Part shown: positions 26,177 to 33,598 of the stretch, one piece after another
Position numbering within the stretch: the first letter of the stretch is position 1
Layout of the letters: each line of letters opens with the position of its first letter
From: Streptomyces bathyalis
GTDB taxonomy: Bacteria; Actinomycetota; Actinomycetes; Streptomycetales; Streptomycetaceae
Reading direction: 5' to 3'
Assembly (NCBI RefSeq): GCF_015910445.1
Contig: NZ_CP048882.1
Coordinates: 6,817,501 to 6,881,500 of the forward strand
Length of the DNA stretch: 64,000 nucleotides
Notes under the pieces: generated by a model
The model's database searches: none
Seen by the model: the letters and a program-made list of their open reading frames with translations, nothing else
What the model was told of the DNA's origin: nothing
Translations under genes and position numbers: made by a program

Positions 26177-26847
26177 ACGCCCTCGGACTGCTCAACAGCG
26201 AGGCCTTCAGCGCCTTCGGCCAGGACGTCATCTACTCCGACCTCATCGGCAACGTCATCGGCCTGGCCGCTCTCGCGCTGGGCTGGCGACGCAACGTCCT
26301 CACCTGGCCCGTGCAGGTGCTGGCCGGCGTCGTCCTCGTGTGCGCCTACTACTCGGCGCAGCTCGCGGGCGGGGTCGGCAAGCAGCTGCTGGTCATCGTC
26401 GTCGCACTGTGGGGCTGGTGGCAGTGGCGCCGCGGCAACCGCACCGCCGAGGACGGTGCGATCACGGTGCGCTTCGCGCGCCCGCGTGAGCGCGCGGTGC
26501 TGCTGGCCGGCACCGTCGCGGGCACCCTCGCCGTCGGCTCGCTCTTCACGCTCATGCCGGAGCTGTCGTGGAATCCCTGGCCGGACGCCTACATCTTCGT
26601 CGGCACCCTTGCCGCGATGACGGCGCAGGCCCGCGGGCTCGTGGAGTTCTGGTTCGCCTGGCTGCTGGTCGACATCGTCGGCGTCCCGCTGGCCTTCAGC
26701 AGCGGGCTGGCCTTCTCGGGGCTGGTCTACGTCCTCTACCTCGGGCTCGTGCTGTGGGGGCTGCGCAGCTGGTGGCTGAGGACCCGCACGAGCGCACCCG
26801 TGGCTTCCGCCCGGCGGGAGTCCCCTGTCGAAGGAGCACGTCCATGA
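26173..26847 (+). CDS. ribM: Riboflavin transporter RibM (PnuC family)
   Basis: A 224-residue membrane protein with about seven hydrophobic segments and the PnuC-family features LTWPVQVLAGVVLVCAYYSA and GKQLLVIVVALWGWWQWRRG. PnuC relatives inside actinobacterial riboflavin operons are riboflavin (and roseoflavin) facilitators named RibM; elsewhere the family carries nicotinamide riboside. Its place under an FMN riboswitch, overlapping ribE (GTGA), makes riboflavin the most likely cargo. Confidence 0.9.
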   Translation: MNALGLLNSEAFSAFGQDVIYSDLIGNVIGLAALALGWRRNVLTWPVQVLAGVVLVCAYYSAQLAGGVGKQLLVIVVALWGWWQWRRGNRTAEDGAITVRFARPRERAVLLAGTVAGTLAVGSLFTLMPELSWNPWPDAYIFVGTLAAMTAQARGLVEFWFAWLLVDIVGVPLAFSSGLAFSGLVYVLYLGLVLWGLRSWWLRTRTSAPVASARRESPVEGARP

Positions 26848-26948
26848 GCGGGTCCGGCAGCGCCGCCGGGCCGCTGCCCGGCACGAACGGCACGTACGGC
26901 ACGTACGGTACGAAAGGCCCGCGCGGGCCGCAGCAAGGAGGCGCAGGT

Positions 26949-28355
26949 ATGAGCGCAGTGACGGCCGACTGGTACTCGGACGGCGAGTCCGCCGGGACCT
27001 CCGGGTTTCCCGGGAGCGGCCCCGACGACTTCGAACTCGACCCGGTCGAGCGTGCGATAGCAGATGTCGCCCTCGGCAGGCCCGTGGTCGTCGTGGACGA
27101 CGAGAACCGGGAGAACGAGGGTGACCTGATCGTCGCCGCCGAGCGCGTCACGCCCGAGATCGTCGCCTTCATGATGAGCGAGTGCCGGGGCCTGATCTGC
27201 ACGCCCATGGAGTCGGACGATCTCGACCGGCTCGACCTGCCGCAGATGGTCGAGCGGAATTCCGAGGCGATGGGCACGGCCTTCACCGTTTCCGTGGACG
27301 CCACCGGTCGCCACGGCGTCACCACCGGCATCTCGGCCGCCGACCGTGCCACCACCATCCGGCTGCTGGCCGACCCGGAGGCCGTGCCGTCCGACTTCGT
27401 ACGCCCCGGGCACGCCTTCCCGCTGCGCGCAAAGCCCGGCGGCGTGCTGGAACGGGCCGGGCACACCGAGGCAGGGGTGGACCTGGCGCGGCTGGCCGGG
27501 CTCCGTCCCGCCGCCGCCATCGTCGAGATCGCCGGCGAGGACGGCACCATGCTGCGGCTGCCCGAGCTTCTCCCGTTCGCCCGCAAGCACGGCCTCGCGG
27601 TGATCTCCATCGAGGCCCTCATCGCCTACCGCGAGGCCACCGAGGGACCGGCCCGTCAGGAGCGCGAGCCGGCCACCGTCCCCGCGGAACCCGCAGCGCC
27701 CGCGGTCGACACCGTGGAGCCCACGGTCCTGCGTGAGGCCACCACGCGGCTGCCCACACGCCACGGGGAGTTCAGGGCGTACGGGTACCGCTCCACCATC
27801 GACGGCGTCGAGCACATCGCACTGGTCGTCGGCGACCTCACCGAGAACGGAGGCGAGGACGTCCTGGTACGGGTGCACTCCGAGTGCCTCACCGGAGACG
27901 TCTTCGGGTCGCTGCGCTGCGACTGCGGCATGCAGCTGGACTCGTCCCTGGAGCGGGTCCAGTCCGAGGGCCGAGGCGTGGTGGTGTATCTGCGCGGCCA
28001 CGAGGGCCGGGGCATCGGGCTGCTGTCCAAGCTGCGCGCGTACGAGCTCCAGGAGCGCGGCCGCGACACCCTCGACGCCAACCTCGAACTCGGGCTGCCC
28101 GCCGACGCCCGCGACTACGCGGCCGCCGCCCGGATGCTCGACGACCTGGGCGTGCGGTCCCTGCGGCTGATGACCAACAACCCGGACAAGTCCGAGGCGC
28201 TCGCCCGGCACGGGCTGCGCGTCGACGAGCGCGTGGCCATGCCCGTCGAAGCCGGTGAGCACAACCTGAACTACCTGCGCACCAAGCGCGACCGCATGGG
28301 CCACGAGCTGCCGTGGCTGGAGGCCCGGAAGGCCTCACCCTGCGGCAACCAGTGA
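26949..28355 (+). CDS. ribBA: Bifunctional DHBP synthase / GTP cyclohydrolase II RibBA
   Basis: A 468-residue enzyme catalysing both committed entries to riboflavin. The DHBP synthase domain (VVVVDDENRENEGDLIVAA) makes the four-carbon unit from ribulose 5-phosphate. The C-terminal GTP cyclohydrolase II domain has the zinc cysteines CLTGDVFGSLRCDCG and the GHEGRGIGL loop. The ATG at 26949 is chosen because AAGGAGG lies 7 nt upstream and homologues begin close to it. A second in-frame ATG at 26844 also has AAGGAG, overlaps the ribM stop (ATGA) and would add 35 residues with a GTYGTYGT repeat. Confidence 0.94.
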   Translation: MSAVTADWYSDGESAGTSGFPGSGPDDFELDPVERAIADVALGRPVVVVDDENRENEGDLIVAAERVTPEIVAFMMSECRGLICTPMESDDLDRLDLPQMVERNSEAMGTAFTVSVDATGRHGVTTGISAADRATTIRLLADPEAVPSDFVRPGHAFPLRAKPGGVLERAGHTEAGVDLARLAGLRPAAAIVEIAGEDGTMLRLPELLPFARKHGLAVISIEALIAYREATEGPARQEREPATVPAEPAAPAVDTVEPTVLREATTRLPTRHGEFRAYGYRSTIDGVEHIALVVGDLTENGGEDVLVRVHSECLTGDVFGSLRCDCGMQLDSSLERVQSEGRGVVVYLRGHEGRGIGLLSKLRAYELQERGRDTLDANLELGLPADARDYAAAARMLDDLGVRSLRLMTNNPDKSEALARHGLRVDERVAMPVEAGEHNLNYLRTKRDRMGHELPWLEARKASPCGNQ

Positions 28356-28458
28356 CCACCCGCACGACGCCGAGTCGACGGCGGACCACACCAGCGACAT
28401 CACCAGCGACAGCACCGGTATCGAAGACATCGGCCGGCAGAGGCAAGGAGCAAGGACC

Positions 28459-28932
28459 GTGAGCGGCAAGGGCGCCCCCGAACTGACCGTCGAAGAGTGC
28501 GGCGATCTGCGAGTGGCCGTGGTGGCCGCTCAGTGGCACGAGACCGTCATGGACGGCCTCGTGGCCGGCGCCCTGCGCGCCGCCCGCGAGCTGGGCACCG
28601 CCGAACCCACGCTGCTGCGCGTCCCCGGCAGCTTCGAACTTCCCGTCGCGGCCGCGGCGCTTGCCCGCGCCGGGTACGACGCCGTCGTCGCTCTCGGCGT
28701 CGTCATCCGCGGCGGTACACCGCACTTCGACTACGTCTGCCAGGGAGTCACCCAGGGGCTGACACAGGTCGGCGTCGAGACCGGCGTCCCCATCGGGTTC
28801 GGGGTCCTCACGTGCGACGACGAGGAGCAGGCCCTCGACCGCGCGGGGCTCGCCGGCTCCCGCGAGGACAAGGGCCACGAGGCCACCACGGCCGCCGTGG
28901 CCACGGCCGCCGCGCTGCGCACCGTGGCCTGA
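28459..28932 (+). CDS. ribH: 6,7-dimethyl-8-ribityllumazine synthase
   Basis: A 157-residue subunit of the icosahedral lumazine synthase that condenses the pyrimidine from RibD with DHBP from RibBA. Conserved segments include FELPVAAAALARAGYDAVVALGVVIRGGTPHFDYV and the catalytic-histidine region, followed by GVLTCDDEEQALDRAG. The GTG start is behind AGGCAAGGAGCAAGG, 103 nt after ribBA. It completes a full rib pathway set downstream of the riboswitch. Confidence 0.96.
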   Translation: MSGKGAPELTVEECGDLRVAVVAAQWHETVMDGLVAGALRAARELGTAEPTLLRVPGSFELPVAAAALARAGYDAVVALGVVIRGGTPHFDYVCQGVTQGLTQVGVETGVPIGFGVLTCDDEEQALDRAGLAGSREDKGHEATTAAVATAAALRTVA

Positions 28933-28951
28933 GCGCCCCCACCCGGGCGCG

Positions 28952-28969
28952 GGGGGCCCGCGGGCCCCC
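28952..28969 (+). terminator. Hairpin between ribH and hisE
   Basis: GGGGGCCC (28952-28959) and GGGCCCCC (28962-28969) form a near-perfect GC stem with a minimal loop 20 nt after the ribH stop. It may reduce read-through into hisE-hisG. No U-tract is present. Confidence 0.4.
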
Positions 28970-28988
28970 ACGTAGAGTTGGGAACACC

Positions 28989-29261
28989 ATGGCGAACAAG
29001 ACATTCGAGGAGCTCTTCGCCGAGCTCCAGCACAAGGCCGCCAACGGCGACCCCATCACCTCACGCACGGCGGAACTGGCCGCCCAGGGCGTGCACTCCA
29101 TCGGCAAGAAGATCGTCGAGGAGGCCGCCGAGGTGTGGATGGCAGCCGAGTACGAGGGGGACGAGCGCACCGCCGAGGAGATCTCGCAGCTCCTCTACCA
29201 CGTGCAGGTCATGATGATCGCCCGCGGCGTGACCCTCGAAGACGTATACGCTCATCTCTGA
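28989..29261 (+). CDS. hisE: Phosphoribosyl-ATP pyrophosphatase HisE
   Basis: A 90-residue all-alpha NTP pyrophosphohydrolase catalysing the second step of histidine synthesis, PR-ATP to PR-AMP. The metal-binding helix region GKKIVEEAAEVWMAAEYEGDERTAEEISQLLYHVQV is clear. Short stand-alone HisE is the actinobacterial form. The ATG at 28989 starts MANKTFEELFAELQHKA. It is followed by hisG, the first-step enzyme, 130 nt downstream. Confidence 0.95.
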   Translation: MANKTFEELFAELQHKAANGDPITSRTAELAAQGVHSIGKKIVEEAAEVWMAAEYEGDERTAEEISQLLYHVQVMMIARGVTLEDVYAHL

Positions 29262-29322
29262 TCCATGCGCCCGCCGGCTCCCGGCTGCCGCCCTTCCTTC
29301 TCTCCGGTTTCTCTGATTTCTC

Positions 29323-29352
29323 CGGTCCGGAAGTCTTCGGTCCAGAAGTCTC
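29323..29352 (+). repeat. Tandem 15-bp repeat in the hisE-hisG gap
   Basis: CGGTCCGGAAGTCTT (29323-29337) is followed at once by CGGTCCAGAAGTCTC (29338-29352), matching at 13 of 15 positions. It lies in the leader of hisG and no role is evident. Confidence 0.6.
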
Positions 29353-29391
29353 CGAGCCCCGCACCTCACCCACGCAAAGGAATCACGCACC

Positions 29392-30240
29392 ATGCTGCGC
29401 ATCGCCGTCCCCAACAAGGGTTCACTCTCCGAGCCTGCGGCGGAGATGCTCCATGAAGCCGGTTACAAGCAGCGCAAGGACCGCCGCGAACTCGTGCTGG
29501 TCGACAGCGAGAACGACGTCGAGTTCTTCTTCCTGCGCCCCCGCGACATCGCCGTCTACGTCGGCTCCGGCAAGCTCGACATCGGCATCACCGGCCGCGA
29601 CCTGCTGCTGGACTCCGGGGCGAAGGCCGAGGAGATCCTCCAACTCGGCTTCGCGGGCTCGACGTTCCGCTACGCCACCCGCCCCGGCACCGCCAAGGAC
29701 GTGTCCGAGTTCCAGGGCATGACCGTCGCCACGTCCTTCGCCGGCATCGTCTCCAAGCACCTCGCCGAGCACGGCGTGGACGCCTCCGTCGTGCACCTCG
29801 ACGGAGCGGTGGAGACCGCCATCCAGCTCGGTGTCGCCGAAGTGATCGCCGACGTCGTGGAGACGGGCAGCACCCTGCGCAACGCCGGGCTCGAGATCAT
29901 CAGCGAGCCGATCCTGCACTCCGAGGCCGTCGTCGTGCGCGGCACCGACGCCCCCGACGACGACCCGAAGGTCCGGCAGTTCCTCCGCCGCATGCAGGGC
30001 GTTCTCGTCGCCCGGCGGTACGTGATGATGGACTACGATATCCGCGCCGAGCACCTGGAAGCGGCCGTCGCCCTCACGCCGGGGCTCGAATCGCCCACCG
30101 TGTCACCGCTGCACGACCAGGGCTGGGTCGCCGTACGCTCCATGGTGCGTACGAAGGAGGCGCAGCGCATCATGGACGACCTGTACGAGCTGGGCGCCCG
30201 CGCCATCCTCACCACCGGCATCCACGCCTGCCGCCTCTGA
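29392..30240 (+). CDS. hisG: ATP phosphoribosyltransferase HisG (long form)
   Basis: A 282-residue long-form HisG that condenses ATP and PRPP in the first, feedback-controlled step of histidine synthesis. The catalytic part begins MLRIAVPNKGSLSEPAAEML and includes DIGITGRDLLLDSG. The PRPP loop region EVIADVVETGSTLRNAGLEI is typical. The C-terminal ACT-like domain (HDQGWVAVRSMVRTKEAQRIMDDL) binds histidine in this form and makes a separate HisZ unnecessary. The ATG is preceded by CAAAGGAA. Confidence 0.95.
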   Translation: MLRIAVPNKGSLSEPAAEMLHEAGYKQRKDRRELVLVDSENDVEFFFLRPRDIAVYVGSGKLDIGITGRDLLLDSGAKAEEILQLGFAGSTFRYATRPGTAKDVSEFQGMTVATSFAGIVSKHLAEHGVDASVVHLDGAVETAIQLGVAEVIADVVETGSTLRNAGLEIISEPILHSEAVVVRGTDAPDDDPKVRQFLRRMQGVLVARRYVMMDYDIRAEHLEAAVALTPGLESPTVSPLHDQGWVAVRSMVRTKEAQRIMDDLYELGARAILTTGIHACRL

Positions 30241-30269
30241 CCCGCCGTGTGTCCTCCAGGAGGGGCCGG

Positions 30270-30716
30270 ATGACCGAACTGCCCGCTCTGCCCGTCACGT
30301 TCCGCCCGAAGCGAACGCGCGCCGTCCTCATCACCGTCGGCGTCGCGCTGTTCGCCGTGCTCACCGTCGTCGCCGTGCTACTGCCGGCGACGAGCACGGG
30401 GGAGCGGATCAGCTTCGTCTTCACCGGGCTGCTCTTCCTCGGCGTACTGCTGATGCTCTCGCGTCCGCATGTGACCGCGGACGAGGGAGGGCTCACCGTC
30501 GTCAATCTGACGACCAAGCGGCGCCTCGAATGGGCGGAAGTGCTCCGGGTCAACCTCCGCCAGGGCGACCCGTGGGTGAGCCTCGACCTCGCCGACGGCA
30601 CCAGCCTGGCGGCCATGGGCATCCAGCCCGGGATCGCCAAGGAGCGGGCCATCGCCGACGCCGGCGCGCTGCGTGCCCTCGCCGAGAGCCACGGCACGGG
30701 GGAGACGGTGCGCTGA
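30270..30716 (+). CDS. PH-domain membrane protein
   Basis: A 148-residue protein with two N-terminal hydrophobic helices (about residues 14-36 and 44-62) followed by a bacterial PH-like beta domain (VTADEGGLTVVNLTTKRRLEWAEVLRVNLRQGDPWVSLDL). The PH-domain region commonly faces the cytoplasm. The ATG at 30270 has AGGAGGGG upstream. It is close behind hisG and conserved at this spot in related genomes as far as I recall. No function is known. Confidence 0.8.
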   Translation: MTELPALPVTFRPKRTRAVLITVGVALFAVLTVVAVLLPATSTGERISFVFTGLLFLGVLLMLSRPHVTADEGGLTVVNLTTKRRLEWAEVLRVNLRQGDPWVSLDLADGTSLAAMGIQPGIAKERAIADAGALRALAESHGTGETVR

Positions 30717-30968
30717 TGCACTGACAGGCGCTTTCGCCACGCCCCGCCGCGGTCCCGTCACAGCCTGCTGCTGTTCCCGCGGCGGAACCGACTCGTCCGC
30801 CCGCGGCCTCTGCCGTAGCGCTCACGGACGTGTTTACTCTGGTCGATACGGCGGATCCAGCCGCCCCCATCGCGAACCGCTACCCGAGGAGTGACCACCG
30901 TCAGAAATGGACGGATCGCCCTGTAGTACCAGCGCTGTGCCCCCCAGCCACCTCAGGGGAGACACAGC

Positions 30969-32354
30969 ATGACCCTTTCGCTCACACTCCTCGCCGCCGC
31001 CTTCGTGCTGATCCTCGCCAACGGCTTCTTCGTCGCCGCCGAGTTCGGCCTCGTCACCGTCGAGCGGCCCGAGGCCGAACGGGCCGCCGCCCAAGGAGAC
31101 CGCCGGGCGCGCGCCGTCACCGCGGCCCTGCGCGAGCTCTCCTTCCAGCTCTCCGGCACGCAGCTCGGCATCACACTCACCTCCCTCGTCGTCGGCATGC
31201 TCTGCGAGCCCGCGCTCGCGCATCTGCTCAACGGCCCGCTCACAGCGACGGGCCTGCCCGAGGGAGCCGTGGCCGGCACCGCCGTCACGATAGGCATGTT
31301 CGTCGCCTCGGCCGTGCAGATGGTCATCGGCGAACTCGTCCCCAAGAACTGGGCGGTCTCCCGGCCGCTGGCAGTCGCCCGCTTCGTCGCGGGCCCGCAG
31401 CGCCTCTTCTCCGCGGCCTTCCGCCCCGTGATCACGCTGCTCAACGCCCTCGCGAACCGCATCGTCCGAGCGTTCGGCGTTCAGCCCGCCCAGGAGCTGG
31501 CCTCGGCCCGCACTCCGGGCGAACTGATCTCCCTGGCACGGCATTCGGCTCGCGCCGGAGCCATCGAGCAGGACACCGCGGACCTCTTCGTGCGGACGCT
31601 CTCCCTGGCCGGCCTGACGGCGCAGCACGTGATGACTCCGCGGGTGCGGGTCAGCGCGCTGCAGAGCGGCGCCACCGCCGAGGACGTCGTCAACCTGACC
31701 CGCGCGACGGGCCTCTCCCGCTTCCCCGTCTGCCGCGAACGCCTCGACGAGATCACCGGCACCGCCCACCTCAAGGACGCCCTCGCCGTTCCCGCGCAGG
31801 ACAGGCTGCGGACCCCCGTCGACGACATCACCGCCCCGGCCCTGCTCGTCCCGGAGACGCTGCCCGTGCAGCCGCTGCTGGAACGGCTCCGCAACGAGGC
31901 ACCCATCGCCGTCGTCGTCGACGAGTACGGCGGCACGGCCGGTGTCGTCACCCTGGAGGACATCGTCGAGGAGCTGGTCGGCGAGGTACGCGACGAGCAC
32001 GACCGCGACGACCTGCCCGCGCTCGCCCCCGCCGCCCCCGACCCGGAGGGCCGTCCCGCCTGGGACGCCGACGGAGGCTGCCGCGTCGACCTGCTGCGGC
32101 GCATCGGCCTCGACGCACCCGAGGGCCCGTACGAGACCGTCGCGGGTCTCGTCGCCGACCGGCTCGGACGCATTCCGGCGCCGGGCGACACCGCGCATCT
32201 TCCCGGTGGCCCGGGAGCACCCGGCTGGCAGCTGCGTGTGCGTCTGGTCGACCACCACCGCGCCGAGCGCGTCCGCATCGTACGGACCGAGGAGAACGGG
32301 CGCAGCAGCGCGCCGCGCCGGCGGGCCGTGCACGCCGAGAGGAGCATGCTGTGA
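30969..32354 (+). CDS. CNNM/CorC-family membrane protein with CBS domains (first of a pair)
   Basis: A 461-residue protein with an N-terminal DUF21/CNNM transmembrane domain (FVLILANGFFVAAEFGLVTVERPEAERAA; QMVIGELVPKNWAVS), a CBS pair at about residues 215-345 (AQHVMTPRVRVSAL; VVDEYGGTAGVVTLEDIVEELVGEV) and a C-terminal CorC_HlyC transporter-associated domain. Such proteins are implicated in magnesium or cobalt export and were once annotated as hemolysins. The ATG has GGGGAGA upstream. Its stop overlaps the start of a second, shorter paralogue. Confidence 0.92.
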   Translation: MTLSLTLLAAAFVLILANGFFVAAEFGLVTVERPEAERAAAQGDRRARAVTAALRELSFQLSGTQLGITLTSLVVGMLCEPALAHLLNGPLTATGLPEGAVAGTAVTIGMFVASAVQMVIGELVPKNWAVSRPLAVARFVAGPQRLFSAAFRPVITLLNALANRIVRAFGVQPAQELASARTPGELISLARHSARAGAIEQDTADLFVRTLSLAGLTAQHVMTPRVRVSALQSGATAEDVVNLTRATGLSRFPVCRERLDEITGTAHLKDALAVPAQDRLRTPVDDITAPALLVPETLPVQPLLERLRNEAPIAVVVDEYGGTAGVVTLEDIVEELVGEVRDEHDRDDLPALAPAAPDPEGRPAWDADGGCRVDLLRRIGLDAPEGPYETVAGLVADRLGRIPAPGDTAHLPGGPGAPGWQLRVRLVDHHRAERVRIVRTEENGRSSAPRRRAVHAERSML

Positions 32355-33598
32355 GCGCCCTCCAACTCCTCTTCGCGGCCCTGCTGGTGCTCGGCAACGG
32401 CTTCTTCGTCGGCGCCGAGTTCGCGCTGGTCTCCGTGCGCCGCAGCCAGATCGAACCGCTCGCGGCCGCCGGGTCGGCCCGCGCCCGCCGGGTGCTGAAC
32501 GGTCTGGAGAACCTGCCGCAGATGATGGCCGCGGCGCAGTTCGGCATCACCGTGTGCTCGCTGACGCTCGGCGCCGTCGCCGAACCGACCATCGCCCACC
32601 TGCTGGAGCCTCTCTTCGACGCTGTGCGGCTGCCGGAGGCGCTGGTCCACCCGGTCGGCTACGTCGTGGCGCTGGCCGTCGTCGTCGCCTGCCACCTCGT
32701 CATCGGCGAGATGGTGCCCAAGAACCTCGCCATGGCGGCACCGGAACGCACCGCCCTGTGGCTGAGCCCCGCACTCGTGGCCTTCGCCCGGCTGTCGCGG
32801 CCGGTGACGGCCGGGCTCGGCAGCTGTTCCAAGGTCGTCCTGCGTCTCTTCCGCGTCGAGCCCAAGGACGAGGTCGAGTCGGCCTTCACCAGCGAGCAGC
32901 TCGCCGACCTCCTCGCGGACTCCCGCCAGGCGGGACTGCTGGACCACGAGGAGCACGAACGCCTCTCCGACGCCCTCGAACTCGGTTCCCGGCCGGTGAC
33001 GGACGTACTGCTCACCAGAGGTTCCCTGGTGACGGTGGGTCCCGGTGTCACGCCCCGGGAGGTCGAGGAACTCACCGTGCGCACGGGGTATTCACGCTTC
33101 CCGATCTGCGCTCCCGACGGTGCCTTCATGGGCTATCTGCATGTGAAGGACATACTCGACCTGACCGAGGACGACCGCGCCGTACCGCAGCATCTCTGGC
33201 GTTCCATGACGACGCTCCGTGCCGAACTACCCCTGGACGACGCGCTGGCCGCGATGCGGAGTGCCGCCTCGCATCTCGCGGCCGTCGCCGACGCGTCGGG
33301 ACGGGTGCTCGGCCTGGCAGCGCTGGAGGACGTGCTGGAGATGCTCGTCGGCGAAGTCCACGACCCGGCGCACGAATCGGCGGGCGTCCCGCCGCAACAG
33401 CGCAGCGGCGGCGGGCCTTCCGGCTCCACAGGCGGAAATGATGCAGGCCCTGGGGGTTCACCGGCCTCGCCCGATGCGCCTGAGCCGGCCGGAGACGCCT
33501 CGGGCGAGGAGCAGCCCGTCAGGACAGGGGAGGCGGCGGGTCGGGACGGGGGCCGTCCGGGCCCCGCCCGGAGAGCACCTCACCGTACGCCTGCATGA
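32351..33598 (+). CDS. CNNM/CorC-family membrane protein with CBS domains (second of a pair)
   Basis: A 415-residue paralogue of the preceding protein, translationally coupled to it by a GTGA overlap. The DUF21 membrane domain shows NGFFVGAEFALVSVRRSQIEPLAAAG and HLVIGEMVPKNLAMAAPE, followed by a CBS pair ending GLAALEDVLEMLVGEVHDP. The CorC_HlyC domain is missing; instead there is a disordered Gly/Ser/Pro tail of about 75 residues. The two may act as a heteromeric metal transporter. The 3' end overlaps the convergent EccA-like gene by 80 bp. Confidence 0.9.
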   Translation: MSALQLLFAALLVLGNGFFVGAEFALVSVRRSQIEPLAAAGSARARRVLNGLENLPQMMAAAQFGITVCSLTLGAVAEPTIAHLLEPLFDAVRLPEALVHPVGYVVALAVVVACHLVIGEMVPKNLAMAAPERTALWLSPALVAFARLSRPVTAGLGSCSKVVLRLFRVEPKDEVESAFTSEQLADLLADSRQAGLLDHEEHERLSDALELGSRPVTDVLLTRGSLVTVGPGVTPREVEELTVRTGYSRFPICAPDGAFMGYLHVKDILDLTEDDRAVPQHLWRSMTTLRAELPLDDALAAMRSAASHLAAVADASGRVLGLAALEDVLEMLVGEVHDPAHESAGVPPQQRSGGGPSGSTGGNDAGPGGSPASPDAPEPAGDASGEEQPVRTGEAAGRDGGRPGPARRAPHRTPA

